A DNA stretch of 64,000 bases from Astropecten irregularis (Eukaryota; Echinodermata; Asteroidea; Paxillosida; Astropectinidae), in assembly GCA_963971285.1 (NCBI GenBank), contig OZ020255.1, forward strand, positions 7,006,001 to 7,070,000. The letters run 5' to 3'. A model generated the notes under the pieces. The model did not search any database, was not told the origin of the DNA, and saw only the letters and a program-made list of their open reading frames with translations. The position numbers were made by a program, and so were the translations under genes. Below, piece by piece: positions 13,212 through 26,995 of the stretch; position 1 is the stretch's first letter; each line of letters begins with the position of its first letter.

Positions 13212-15153
13212 CTAAGCGCAGTTTTTTTGCCGCCTGCTCTGCCGTTTTGTCGCATAGCGTGTGGTGCTATACTTGGATTTTCGGCCTTGAACCTGACTTT
13301 GGAATTTGGCACTGCTCATACTTTCCTGTAGAGTTTATCTGGGGCTACATTTCATGTAAGTTTCAGGACGATTGCCTCAGGATTGGGGGAGAAATTTCAA
13401 ACTCTAGCAGAAAAAAGGGTCTCCTAGTCTAAGCGCAGTTTTTTTGCCGCCTGCTCTGCCGTTTGTCGCAAAGCGTGTGGTGCTATACTTGGATTTTATA
13501 AACATGACTTTCGAATTTGGCACAGCTCATACTTTCCTGTAGAGAACATCTGGGGCTACATTTCGTGCAAGTTTCAGCTCGATTGCCTCAGTATTGAGGG
13601 AGAAATTTTAAACTCTAGCAGAAAAAAGTGTCTCCTAGTCTAAGCGCAGTTTTTTTGCCGCCTGCTCTGCCGTTTGTCGCATAGCGTGTGGTGCTATACT
13701 TGGATTTTCGGCCATGAACATGACTTTGGAATTTGGCACTGCTCATACTTTCCTGCAGAGTACATCTGAGTTTACATTTCGTGCAAATTTGAGCCCGATT
13801 GCCTCAGTATTGAGGGAGAAATTACAAACTCTAGCAGAAAAAAGTGTCTCTAAGTCTAAGTGCAGTTTTTATGGCGCCTGCTCCATTGCTTTCTCGCATA
13901 ACGTGTGGTGATATACTTGGATTTTCGGCCATGAACATGACTTTGGAATTTGGCACAGCTCATGCTTTCCTGTAGAGTACATCTGGGGCTACATTTCGTG
14001 CAAGTTTCAGCTCGATTGCCTCAGTATTGAGGGATTAATTTCAAACTCTAGCAGAAAAAAGTGTCTCCTAGTCTAAGCGCAGTTTTTTTGCCGCCTGCTC
14101 TGCCGTTTGTCGCATAGCGTGTGGTGCTATACTTGGATTTTCGGCCATGAACATGACTTTCTAATTTGGCACTGCTCATACTTTCCTGTAGAGTACATCT
14201 GGGGCTACATTTCGTGCAAGTTTCAGCTCGATTGCCTCAGTATTGAGGGAGAAATTTCAAACTCTAGCAGAAAAAAGTGTCTCCTAGTCTAAGCGAAGTT
14301 TTTTTGCCGCCTGCTCTGCCGTTTGTCGCATAGCGTGTGGTTCTAAACTTGGATTTTCGGCCATGAACATGACTTTGGAATTTGGCACAACTCATTCTTT
14401 CCTGTAGAGTACATCTGGGGCTACATTTCGTGCAAGTTTCAGCTCGATTGCCTCAGTATTGAGGGAGAAATTTCAAACTCTAGCAGAAAAAAGTGTCTCC
14501 TAGTCTAAGCGCAGTTTTTTTGCCGCCTGCTCTGCCGTTTGTCGCATAGCGTGTGGTGCTAAACTTGGATTTTCGGCCATGAACATGACTTTGGAATTTG
14601 GCACAGCTCATACTTTCCTGTAGAGTACATCTGGGGCTACATTTCGTGCAAGTTTCAGCTCGATTGCCTCAGTATTGAGGGAGAAATTTCAAACTCTAGC
14701 ACAAAAAAGTGTCTCCTAGTCTAAGCGCAGTTTTTTTGCCGCCTGCTCTGCCGTTTGTCGCATAGCGTGTGGTGCTATACTTGGATTTTCGGCCATGAAC
14801 ATGACTTTGGAATTTGGCACTGCTCATAGTTTCCTGTAGAGTACATATGAGTTTACATTTCGTGCAAATTTGAGCCCGATTGCCTCAGTATTGAGGGAGA
14901 AATTACAAACTCTAGCAGAAAAAAGTGTCTCTAAGTCTAAGTGCAGTTTTTATGGCGCCTGCTCCATTGCTTTCTCGCATAACGTGTGGTGCTATACTTG
15001 GATTTTCGGCCATGAACATGACTTTGGAATTTGGCAAAGCTCATGCTTTCCTGTAGAGTACATCTGGGGCTACATTTCGTGCAAGTTTCAGCTCGATTGC
15101 CTCAGTATTGAGGGAGAAATTTCAAACTCTAGCAGAAAAAAGTGTCTCCTAGT
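10608..15153 (+). repeat. Satellite 1 higher-order repeat, copy B (4546 bp, 21 monomers)
   Basis: Diagnostic monomers in this block recur at a constant +4546 bp in the next block: 10608 to 15154, 10829 to 15375, 11261 to 15807, 12381 to 16927, 13247 to 17793, 13714 to 18260 and 14107 to 18653. Distinctive markers such as the monomer lacking 'cggcca' (ggattttataaacatg, near 13493) and the 'ccttgaacctgac' monomer keep this spacing. The two copies look nearly identical by eye, with scattered single-base differences such as 'gcggactg' at 12579. This is the classical higher-order organisation of a homogenised satellite. Phase is arbitrary: I started the unit at the monomer with 'gccgactgctctgccgttttg' followed by 'gtgtagtg'. 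Confidence 0.92.
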
Positions 15154-18100
15154 CTAAGCGCAGTTTTTTTGCCGACTGCTCTGCCGTTTTGTCGCATAGC
15201 GTGTAGTGCTATACTTGGATTTTCGGCCATGAACATGACTTTGGAATTTGGCACTGCTCATACTTTCCTGTAGAGTATATCTGGGGCTACATTTCGTGCA
15301 AGTTTCAGCTCGATTGCCTAAGTATTGAGGGAAAAATTTCAAACTCTAGCAGAAAAAAGTGTCTCATAGTCTAAATGCAGTTTTTCTGTCGACTGCTCTG
15401 CCGTTTGTCGCATAGCGTGTGGTGCTATACTTGGATTTTCAGCCATGAACATGACTTTGGAATTTGGCTCAGCTCATACTTTCCTGTAGAGTACATCTGG
15501 GGCTACATTTCGTGCAAGTTTCAGCTCGATTGCCTCAGTATTGAGGGAGAAATTTCAAACTCTAACAGAAAAAATTGTCTCATAGTCTAAGTGCAGGGTT
15601 TTTTTTGCCGCGTGCTCTGCCGTTTTGTCGCATAGCGTGTGGTGCTATACTTGGATTTTCGGCCATGAACATAACTTTGGAATTTGGCACTGCTCATACT
15701 TTCCTGTAGAGTACATCTTGGGCTACATTTCGTGCAAGTTTCAGCTCGATTGCCTCAGTATTGAGGGAGAAATTTCAAACTCTAGCAGAAAAAAGTGTCT
15801 CCTAGTCTAAGCGCAGTTTTTTTGCCGACTGCTCTGCCGTTTTGTCGCATAGCGTGTAGTGCTATACTTGGATTTTCGGCCATGAACATGACTTTGGAAT
15901 TTGGCACTGCTCATACTTTCCTGTAGAGTACATCTGGGGCTACATTTCGTGCAAGTTTCAGCTCGATTGCCTAAGTATTGAGGGAAAAATTTCAAACTCT
16001 AGCAGAAAAAAGTGTCTCCTAGTCTAAGCGCAGTTTTTTTGCCGCCTGCTCTGCCGTTTGTCGCATAGCGTGTGGTGCTATACTTGGATTTTCGGCCATG
16101 AACATGACTTTCTAATTTGGCACTGCTCATACTTTCCTGTAGAGTACATCTGGGGCTACATTTCGTGCAAGTTTCAGCTCGATTGCCTCAGTATTGAGGG
16201 AGAAATTTCAAACTCTAGCAGAAAAAAGTGTCTCCTAGTCTAAGCGCAGTTTTTTTGCCGCCTGCTCTGCCGTTTGTCGCATAGCGTGTGGTGCTAAACT
16301 TGGATTTTCGGCCATGAACATGACTTTGGAATTTGGCACAGCTCATACTTTCCTGTAGAGTACATCTGGGGCTACATTTCGTGCAAGTTTCAGCTCGATT
16401 GCCTCAGTATTGAGGGATGAATTTCAAACTCTAGCAGAAAAAAGTGTCTCCTAGTCTAAGCGCAGTTTTTTTGCCGACTGCTCTGCCGTTTTGTCGCATA
16501 GCGTGTAGTGCTATACTTGGATTTTCGGCCATGAACATGACTTTGGAATTTGGCACTGCTCATACTTTCCTGTAGAGTATATCTGGGGCTACATTTCGTG
16601 CAAGTTTCAGCTCGATTGCCTAAGTATTGAGGGAAAAATTTCAAACTCTAGCAGAAAAAAGTGTCTCATAGTCTAAATGCAGTTTTTCTGTCGACTGCTC
16701 TGCCGTTTGTCGCATAGCGTGTGGTGCTATATTTGGATTTTCAGCCATGAACATGACTTTGGAATTTGGCTCAGCTCATACTTTCCTGTAGAGTACATCT
16801 GGGGCTACATTTCGTGCAAGTTTCAGCTCGATTGCCTCAGTATTGAGGGAGAAATTTCAAACTCTAACAGAAAAAATTGTCTCATAGTCTAAGTGCAGGG
16901 TTTTTTTTGCCGCGTGCTCTGCCGTTTTGTCGCATAGCGTGTGGTGCTATACTTGGATTTTCGGCCATGAACATAACTTTGGAATTTGGCACTGCTCATA
17001 CTTTCCTGTAGAGTACATCTGGGGCTACATTTCGTGCAAGTTTCAGCTCGATTGCCTCAGTATTGAGGGAGAAATTTCAAACTCTAGCAGAAAAAAGTGT
17101 CTCCTAGTCTAAGCGCAGTTTTTTTGCCGACTGCTCTGCCGTTTTGTCGCATAGCGTGTAGTGCTATACTTGGATTTTCGGCCATGAACATGACTTTGGA
17201 ATTTGGCACTGCTCATACTTTCCTGTAGAGTACATCTGGGGCTACATTTCGTGCAAGTTTCAGCTCGATTGCCTAAGTATTGAGGGAAAAATTTCAAACT
17301 CTAGCAGAAAAAAGTGTCTCCTAGTCTAAGCGCAGTTTTTTTGCCGCCTGCTCTGCCGTTTGTCGCATAGCGTGTGGTGCTATACTTGGATTTTCGGCCA
17401 TGAACATGACTTTCTAATTTGGCACTGCTCATACTTTCCTGTAGAGTACATCTGGGGCTACATTTCGTGCAAGTTTCAGCTCGATTGCCTCAGTATTGAG
17501 GGAGAAATTTCAAACTCTAGCAGAAAAAAGTGTCTCCTAGTCTAAGCGCAGTTTTTTTGCCGCCTGCTCTGCCGTTTGTCGCATAGCGTGTGGTGCTAAA
17601 CTTGGATTTTCGGCCATGAACATGACTTTGGAATTTGGCACAGCTCATACTTTCCTGTAGAGTACATCTGGGGCTACATTTCGTGCAAGTTTCAGCTCGA
17701 TTGCCTCAGTATTGAGGGAGAAATTTCAAACTCTAGCAGAAAAAAGTGTCTCCTAGTCTAAGCGCAGTTTTTTTGCCGCCTGCTCTGCCGTTTTGTCGCA
17801 TAGCGTGTGGTGCTATACTTGGATTTTCGGCCTTGAACCTGACTTTGGAATTTGGCACTGCTCATACTTTCCTGTAGAGTTTATCTGGGGCTACATTTCA
17901 TGTAAGTTTCAGGACGATTGCCTCAGGATTGAGGGAGAAATTTCAAACTCTAGCAGAAAAAAGGGTCTCCTAGTCTAAGCGCAGTTTTTTTGCCGCCTGC
18001 TCTGCCGTTTGTCGCAAAGCGTGTGGTGCTATACTTGGATTTTATAAACATGACTTTCGAATTTGGCACAGCTCATACTTTCCTGTAGAGAACATCTGGG

Positions 18101-18998
18101 GCTACATTTCGTGCAAGTTTCAGCTCGATTGCCTCAGTATTGAGGGAGAAATTTTAAACTCTAGCAGAAAAAAGTGTCTCCTAGTCTAAGCGCAGTTTTT
18201 TTGCCGCCTGCTCTGCCGTTTGTCGCATAGCGTGTGGTGCTATACTTGGATTTTCGGCCATGAACATGACTTTGGAATTTGGCACTGCTCATACTTTCCT
18301 GCAGAGTACATCTGAGTTTACATTTCGTGCAAATTTGAGCCCGATTGCCTCAGTATTGAGGGAGAAATTACAAACTCTAGCAGAAAAAAGTGTCTCTAAG
18401 TCTAAGTGCAGTTTTTATGGCGCCTGCTCCATTGCTTTCTCGCATAACGTGTGGTGATATACTTGGATTTTCGGCCATGAACATGACTTTGGAATTTGGC
18501 ACAGCTCATGCTTTCCTGTAGAGTACATCTGGGGCTACATTTCGTGCAAGTTTCAGCTCGATTGCCTCAGTATTGAGGGATTAATTTCAAACTCTAGCAG
18601 AAAAAAGTGTCTCCTAGTCTAAGCGCAGTTTTTTTGCCGCCTGCTCTGCCGTTTGTCGCATAGCGTGTGGTGCTATACTTGGATTTTCGGCCATGAACAT
18701 GACTTTCTAATTTGGCACTGCTCATACTTTCCTGTAGAGTACATCTGGGGCTACATTTCGTGCAAGTTTCAGCTCGATTGCCTCAGTATTGAGGGAGAAA
18801 TTTCAAACTCTAGCAGAAAAAAGTGTCTCCTAGTCTAAGCGAAGTTTTTTTGCCGCCTGCTCTGCCGTTTGTCGCATAGCGTGTGGTTCTAAACTTGGAT
18901 TTTCGGCCATGAACATGACGTTGGAATTTGGCACAACTCATTCTTTCCTGTAGAGTACATCTGGGGCTACATTTCGTGCAAGTTTCAGCTCGATTGCC
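15154..18998 (+). repeat. Satellite 1 higher-order repeat, copy C (truncated)
   Basis: This block follows copy B at a +4546 offset for about 3.85 kb. It then departs at about 18999, where the expected 'cctcagtattgaggg' becomes 'cctctgtattaaggg' and the next monomers belong to a different variant class ('agtcaaagtgcatttttt', an 11-bp 'actttcctgta' duplication). The last three or four monomers of the 21-monomer unit are missing. The boundary falls in the middle of a monomer and in register, which is what unequal crossing-over between related monomers produces. Confidence 0.85.
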
Positions 18999-21900
18999 TC
19001 TGTATTAAGGGAGAAATTTCAAACTCTAGCAGAAAAAACTGTCTCATAGTCAAAGTGCATTTTTTTTTTGCCGACTGCTCTGCCATTTTGTCGCATAGCG
19101 TGTGGTGCTATACTTGGATTTTCGGCCATGAACTTGACTTTGGAATTTGGCACAGCTCATACTTTCCTGTAGAGTTTATCTGGGGCTACATTTCATGTAA
19201 GTTTCAGGACGATTGCCTCAGGATTGAGGGAGAAATTTCAAACTCTAGCAGAAAAAAGTGTCTCATAGTCAAAGTGCATTTTTTTTTTGCCGACTGCTCT
19301 GCCGTTTTGTCGCATAGCGTGTGGTGCTATACTTGGATTCTCGGCCATGAACATGACTTTGGAATTTGGCACAGCTCATTCTTTCCTGTAACTTTCCTGT
19401 AGAGTACATGTGGGGCTACATTTCGTGCAAGTTTCAGCTCGATTGCCTAAGTATTGAGGGAGTAATTTCAAACTCTAACAGAAAAAAGTGTCTCATAGTC
19501 TAAGTGCAGTTTTTCTGCCGACTGTTCTGCCGTTTTGTCGCATAGCGTGTGGTGCTATACTTGGATTTTCGGCCATGAACATGACTTTGGAATTTGGCAC
19601 AGCTCATTCTTTCCTGTAACTTTCCTGTAGAGTACATGTGGGGCTACATTTCGTGCAAGTTTCAGCTCGATTGCCTAAGTATTGAGGGAGTAATTTCAAA
19701 CTCTAACAGAAAAAAGTGTCTCATAGTCTAAGTGCAGTTTTTCTGCCGACTGTTCTGCCGTTTTGTCGCATAGCGTGTGGTGCTATACTTGGATTTTCGG
19801 CCATGAACATGACTTTGGAATTTGGCACAGCTCATATTTTCCTGTAGAGTACATCTGGGGCTACATTTCGTGCAAGTTTCAGCTCGATTGCCTCAGTATT
19901 GATGGAGAAATTTCAAACTCTAGCAGAAAAAAGTGTCTCCTAGTCTAAGCGCAGTTTTTTTGCCGCCTGCTCTGCCGTTTGTCGCATAGCGTGTGGTGCT
20001 ATACTTGGATTTTCGGCCATGAACATGACTTTGGAATTTGGCACTGCTCATACTTTCCTGTAGAGTACATCTGAGTTTACATTTCGTGCAAATTTGAGCC
20101 CGATTGCCTCAGTATTGAGGGAGAAATTACAAACTCTAGCAGAAAAAAGTGTCTCTAAGTCTAAGTGCAGTTTTTATGGCGCCTGCTCCATTGCTTTCTC
20201 GCATAACGTGTGGTGATATACTTGGATTTTCGGCCATGAACATGACTTTGGAATTTGGCACAGCTCATGCTTTCCTGTAGAGTACATCTGGGGCTACATT
20301 TCGTGCAAGTTTCAGCTCGATTGCCTCAGTATTGAGGGATTAATTTCAAACTCTAGCAGAAAAAAGTGTCTCCTAGTCTAAGCGCAGTTTTTTTGCCGCC
20401 TGCTCTGCCGTTTGTCGCATAGCGTGTGGTGCTATACTTGGATTTTCGGCCATGAACATGACTTTCTAATTTGGCACTGCTCATACTTTCCTGTAGAGTA
20501 CATCTGGGGCTACATTTCGTGCAAGTTTCAGCTCGATTGCCTCAGTATTGAGGGAGAAATTTCAAACTCTAGCAGAAAAAAGTGTCTCCTAGTCTAAGCG
20601 AAGTTTTTTTGCCGCCTGCTCTGCCGTTTGTCGCATAGCGTGTGGTTCTAAACTTGGATTTTCGGCCATGAACATGACTTTGGAATTTGGCACAGCTCAT
20701 ACTTTCCTGTAGAGTACATCTGGGGCTACATTTCGTGCAAATTTGAGCCCGATTGCCTCAGTATTGAGGGAGAAATTACAAACTCTAGCAGAAAAAAGTG
20801 TCTCTAAGTCTAAGTGCAGTTTTTATGGCGCCTGCTCCATTGCTTTCTCGCATAACGTGTGGTGCTATACTTGGATTTTCGGCCATGAACATGACTTTGG
20901 AATTTGGCACAACTCATTCTTTCCTGTAGAGTACATCTGGGGCTACATTTCGTGCAAGTTTCAGCTCGATTGCCTCTGTATTGAGGGAGAAATTTCAAAC
21001 TCTAGCAGAAAAAAGTGTCTCATAGTCAAAGTGCATTTTTTTTTTGCCGACTGCTCTGCCATTTTGTCGCATAGCGTGTGGTGCTATACTTGGATTTTCG
21101 GCCATGAACTTGACTTTGGAATTTGGCACAGCTCATTCTTTCCTGTAGAGTTTATCTGGGGCTACATTTCATGTAAGTTTCAGGACGATTGCCTCAGGAT
21201 TGAGGGAGAAATTTCAAACTCTAGCAGAAAAAAGGGTCTCCTAGTCTAAGCGCAGTTTTTTTGCCGACTGCTCTGCCGTTTTGTCGCATAGCGTGTGGTG
21301 CTATACTTGGATTTTCGGCCATGAATATGACTTTGGAATTTGGCAGAGCTCATACTTTCCTGTAACTTTCCTGTAGAGTACATGTGGGGCTACATTTCGT
21401 GCAAGTTTCAGCTCGATTGCCTCAGTATTGAGGGATAAATTTCAAACTCTAGCAGAAAAAAGTGTCTCCTAGTCTAAGCGCAGTTTTTTTGCCGCCTGCT
21501 CTGCCGTTTTGTCGCATAGCGTGTGGTGCTATACTTGGATTTTCGGCCATGAACCTGACTTTGGAATTTGGCACAGCTCATACTTTCCTGTAGAGTTCAT
21601 CTGGGGCTACATTTCGTGCAAGTTTCAGCTCGATTGCCTCTGTATTGAGGGAGAAATTTCAAACTCTAGCAGAAAAAAGTGTCTCATAGTCAAAGTGCAT
21701 TTTTTTTTTGCCGACTGCTCTGCCGTTTTGTCGCATAGCGTGTGGTGCTATACTTGGATTCTCGGCCATGAACATGACTTTGGAATTTGGCACAGCTCAT
21801 TCTTTCCTGTAACTTTCCTGTAGAGTACATGTGTGGCTACATTTCGTGCAAGTTTCAGCTCGATTGCCTAAGTATTGAGGGAGTAATTTCAAACTCTAAC

Positions 21901-24900
21901 AGAAAAAAGTGTCTCATAGTCTAAGTGCAGTTTTTCTGCCGACTGTTCTGCCGTTTTGTCGCATAGCGTGTGGTGCTATACTTGGATTTTCGGCCATGAA
22001 CATGACTTTGGAATTTGGCAGAGCTCATACTTTCCTGTAACTTTCCTGTAGAGTACATGTGGGGCTACATTTCGTGCAAGTTTCAGCTCGATTGCCTAAG
22101 TATTGAGGGAGTAATTTCAAACTCTAACAGAAAAAAGTGTCTCATAGTCTAAGTGCAGTTTTTCTGCCGACTGTTCTGCCGTTTTGTCGCATAGCGTGTG
22201 GTGCTATACTTGGATTTTCGGCCATGAACATGACTTTGGAATTTGGCACAGCTCATATTTTCCTGTAGAGTACATCTGGGGCTACATTTCGTGCAAGTTT
22301 CAGCTCGATTGCCTCAGTATTGATGGAGAAATTTCAAACTCTAGCAGAAAAAAGTGTCTCCTAGTCTAAGCGCAGTTTTTTTGCCGCCTGCTCTGCCGTT
22401 TGTCGCATAGCGTGTGGTGCTATACTTGGATTTTCGGCCATGAACATGACTTTCTAATTTGGCACTGCTCATACTTTCCTGTAGAGTACATCTGGGGCTA
22501 CATTTCGTGCAAGTTTCAGCTCGATTGCCTCAGTATTGAGGGAGAAATTTCAAACTCTAGCACAAAAAAGTGTCTCCTAGTCTAAGCGCAGTTTTTTTGC
22601 CGCCTGCTCTGCCGTTTGTCGCATAGCGTGTGGTGCTATACTTGGATTTTCGGCCATGAACATGACTTTGGAATTTGGCACTGCTCATAGTTTCCTGTAG
22701 AGTACATATGAGTTTACATTTCGTGCAAATTTGAGCCCGATTGCCTCAGTATTGAGGGAGAAATTACAAACTCTAGCAGAAAAAAGTCTCTCTAAGTCTA
22801 AGTGCAGTTTTTATGGCGCCTGCTCCATTGCTTTCTCGCATAACGTGTGGTGCTATACTTGGATTTTCGGCCATGAACATGACTTTGGAATTTGGCACAG
22901 CTCATGCTTTCCTGTAGAGTACATCTGGGGCTACATTTCGTGCAAGTTTCAGCTCGATTGCCTCAGTATTGAGGGAGAAATTTCAAACTCTAGCAGAAAA
23001 AAGTGTCTCCTAGTCTAAGCGCAGTTTTTTTGCCGACTGGTCTGCCGTTTTGTCGCATAGCGTGTAGTGCTATACTTGGATTTTCGGCCATGAACATGAC
23101 TTTGGAATTTGGCACTGCTCATACTTTCCTGTAGAGTACATCTGGGGCTACATTTCGTGCAAGTTTCAGCTCGATTGCCTCAGTATTGAGGGAGAAATTT
23201 CAAACTCTAGCAGAAAAAAGTGTCTCCTAGTCTAAGCGCAGTTTTTTTGCCGCCTGCTCTGCCGTTTGTCGCATAGCGTGTGGTGCTATACTTGGATTTT
23301 CGGCCATAAACATGACTTTGGAATTTGGCACAGGTCCTACTTTCCTGTAGAGTACATCTGGGGCTACATTTCGTGCAAGTTTCAGCTCGATTGCCTCAGT
23401 ATTGAGGGAGAAATTTCAAACTCTAGCAGAAAAAAGTGTCTCCTAGTCTAAGCGCAGTTTTTTTGCCGCCTGCTCTGCCGTTTGTCGCATAGCGTGTGGT
23501 GCTATACTTGGATTTTCGGCCATGAACATGACTTTGGAATTTGGCACTGCTCATACTTTCCTGTAGAGTACATCTGAGTCTACATTTTGTGCAAGTTTCA
23601 GCTCGATTGCCTCAGTATTGAGGGATTAATTTCAAACTCTAGCAGAAAAAAGTGTCTCCTAGTCTAAGCGCAGTTTTTTTGCCGCCTGCTCTGCCGTTTG
23701 TCGCAAAGCGTGTGGTGCTATACTTGGATTTTCGGCCATAAACATGACTTTCGAATTTGGCACAACTCATACTTTCCTGTAGAGAACATCTGGGGCTACA
23801 TTTCGTGCAAGTTTCAGCTCGATTGCCTCAGTATTGAGGGAGAAATTTCAAACTCTAGCAGAAAAAAGTGTCTCCTAGTCTAAGCGCAGTTTTTTGCCGC
23901 CTGCTCTGCCGTTTGTCGCATAGCGTGTGGTGCTAAACTTGGATTTTCGGCCATGAACATGACTTTGGAATTTGGCACAGCTCATACTTTCCTGTAGAGT
24001 ACATCTGGGGCTACATTTCGTGCAAGTTTCAGCTCGATTGCCTCAGTATTGAGGGAGAAATTTCAAACTCTAGCACAAAAAAGTGTCTCCTAGTCTAAGC
24101 GCAGTTTTTTTGCCGCCTGCTCTGCCGTTTGTCGCATAGCGTGTGGTGCTATACTTGGATTTTCGGCCATGAACATGACTTTGGAATTTGGCACTGCTCA
24201 TACTTTCCTGTAGAGTACATCTGAGTTTACATTTCGTGCAAATTTGAGCCCGATTGCCTCAGTATTGAGGGAGAAATTACAAACTCTAGCAGAAAAAAGT
24301 CTCTCTAAGTCTAAGTGCAGTTTTTATGGCGCCTGCTCCATTGCTTTCTCGCATAACGTGTGGTGCTATACTTGGATTTTCGGCCATGAACATGACTTTG
24401 GAATTTGGCACAGCTCATGCTTTCCTGTAGAGTACATCTGGGGCTACATTTCGTGCAAGTTTCAGCTCGATTGCCTCAGTATTGAGGGAGAAATTTCAAA
24501 CTCTAGCAGAAAAAAGTGTCTCCTAGTCTAAGCGCAGTTTTTTTGCCGACTGGTCTGCCGTTTTGTCGCATAGCGTGTAGTGCTATACTTGGATTTTCGG
24601 CCATGAACATGACTTTGGAATTTGGCACTGCTCATACTTTCCTGTAGAGTACATCTGGGGCTACATTTCGTGCAAGTTTCAGCTCGATTGCCTCAGTATT
24701 GAGGGAGAAATTTCAAACTCTAGCAGAAAAAAGTGTCTCCTAGTCTAAGCGAAGTTTTTTTGCCGCCTGCTCTGCCGTTTGTCGCATAGCGTGTGGTTCT
24801 AAACTTGGATTTTCGGCCATGAACATGACTTTGGAATTTGGCACAGCTCATACTTTCCTGTAGAGTACATCTGGGGCTACATTTCGTGCAAATTTGAGCC

Positions 24901-26985
24901 CGATTGCCTCAGTATTGAGGGAGAAATTACAAACTCTAGCAGAAAAAAGTGTCTCTAAGTCTAAGTGCAGTTTTTATGGCGCCTGCTCCATTGCTTTCTC
25001 GCATAACGTGTGGTGCTATATTTGGATTTTCGGCCATGAACATGACTTTGGAATTTGGCACAGCTCATACTTTCCTGTAGAGTACATCTGGGGCTACATT
25101 TCGTGCAAGTTTCAGCTCGATTGCCTCTGTATTGAGGGAGAAATTTCAAACTCTAGCAGAAAAAAGTGTCTCATAGTCAAAGTGCATTTTTTTTTTGCCG
25201 ACTGCTCTGCCATTTTGTCGCATAGCGTGTGGTGCTATACTTGGATTTTCGGCCATGAACTTGACTTTGGAATTTGGCACAGCTCATTCTTTCCTGTAGA
25301 GTTTATCTGGGGCTACATTTCATGTAAGTTTCAGGACGATTGCCTCAGGATTGAGGGAGAAATTTCAAACTCTAGCAGAAAAAAGGGTCTCCTAGTCTAA
25401 GCGCAGTTTTTTTGCCGACTGCTCTGCCGTTTTGTCGCATAGCGTGTGGTGCTATACTTGGATTTTCGGCCATGAATATGACTTTGGAATTTGGCAGAGC
25501 TCATACTTTCCTGTAACTTTCCTGTAGAGTACATGTGGGGCTACATTTCGTGCAAGTTTCAGCTCGATTGCCTCAGTATTGAGGGATAAATTTCAAACTC
25601 TAGCAGAAAAAAGTGTCTCCTAGTCTAAGCGCAGTTTTTTTGCCGCCTGCTCTGCCGTTTTGTCGCATAACGTGTGGTGCTATACTTGGATTTTCGGCCA
25701 TGAACCTGACTTTGGAATTTGGCACAGCTCATACTTTCCTGTAGAGTTCATCTGGGGCTACATTTCGTGCAAGTTTCAGCTCGATTGCCTCTGTATTGAG
25801 GGAGAAATTTCAAACTCTAGCAGAAAAAAGTGTCTCATAGTCAAAGTGCATTTTTTTTTTGCCGACTGCTCTGCCGTTTTGTCGCATAGCGTGTGGTGCT
25901 ATACTTGGATTCTCGGCCATGAACATGACTTTGGAATTTGGCACAGCTCATTCTTTCCTGTAACTTTCCTGTAGAGTACATGTGGGGCTACATTTCGTGC
26001 AAGTTTCAGCTCGATTGCCTAAGTATTGAGGGAGTAATTTCAAACTCTAACAGAAAAAAGTGTCTCATAGTCTAAGTGCAGTTTTTCTGCCGACTGTTCT
26101 GCCGTTTTGTCGCATAGCGTGTGGTGCTATACTTGGATTTTCGGCCATGAACATGACTTTGGAATTTGGCAGAGCTCATACTTTCCTGTAACTTTCCTGT
26201 AGAGTACATGTGGGGCTACATTTCGTGCAAGTTTCAGCTCGATTGTCTCAGTATTGAGGGAGAAATTTCAAACTCTAGCACAAAAAAGTGTCTCCTAGTC
26301 TAAGCGCAGTTTTTTTGCCGCCTGCTCTGCCGTTTGTCGCATAGCGTGTGGTGCTAAACTTGGATTTTCGGCCATGAACATGACTTTGGAATTTGGCACA
26401 GCTCATACTTTCCTGTAGAGTACATCTGGGGCTACATTTCGTGCAAGTTTCAGCTCGATTGCCTCAGTATTGAGGGAGAAATTTCAAACTCTAGCACAAA
26501 AAAGTGTCTCCTAGTCTAAGCGCAGTTTTTTTTGCCGCCTGCTCTGCCGTTTGTCGCATGGCGTGTGGTGCTATACTTGGATTTTCGGCCATGAACGTGA
26601 CTTTGGAATTTGGCACTGCTCATACTTTCCTGTAGAGTACATCTGAGTTTACATTTCGTGCAAATTTGAGCCCGATTGCCTCAGTATTGAGGGAGAAATT
26701 ACAAACTCTAGCAGAAAAAAGTGTCTCTAAGTCTAAGTGCAGTTTTTATGGCGCCTGCTCCATTGCTTTCTCGCATAACGTGTGGTGCTATACTTGGATT
26801 TTCGGCCATGAACATGACTTTGGAATTTGGCGCAGCTCATGCTTTCCTGTAGAGTACATCTTGGGCTACATTTCGTGCAAGTTTCAGCTCGATTGCCTCA
26901 GTATTGAGGGAGAAATTTTAAACTCTAGCAGAAAAAAGTGTCTCCTAGTCTAAGCGCAGTTTTTTTGCCGCCTGCTCTGCGCAGT
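18999..26985 (+). repeat. Satellite 1 mosaic segment with 11-bp-expanded monomers
   Basis: This stretch does not follow the 4546-bp period. It contains blocks repeated at +4151 bp (about 20585-22090 against 24736-26241) and smaller offsets such as 19763 to 22184 (+2421) and 22731 to 24244 (+1513, seven monomers). Many monomers carry a direct duplication of 'actttcctgta' (for example near 19385, 19615, 21360, 21811, 22035, 25505, 25960 and 26185), which also occurs at about 8750 and 9200. It looks like a second homogenisation domain within the same array. Confidence 0.8.
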
Positions 26986-26995
26986 ATTGAGGGAG
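26970..26995 (+). repeat. Truncated-monomer junction in satellite 1
   Basis: The sequence 'cctgctctgc' runs directly into 'gcagtattgagggagaaatt'. About three quarters of a monomer (from 'cgtttgtcgcatagc' to 'gattgcct') is missing at this point. A two-base 'gc' overlap is shared by the two sides. It is the clearest out-of-register join inside the left array. Confidence 0.85.
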
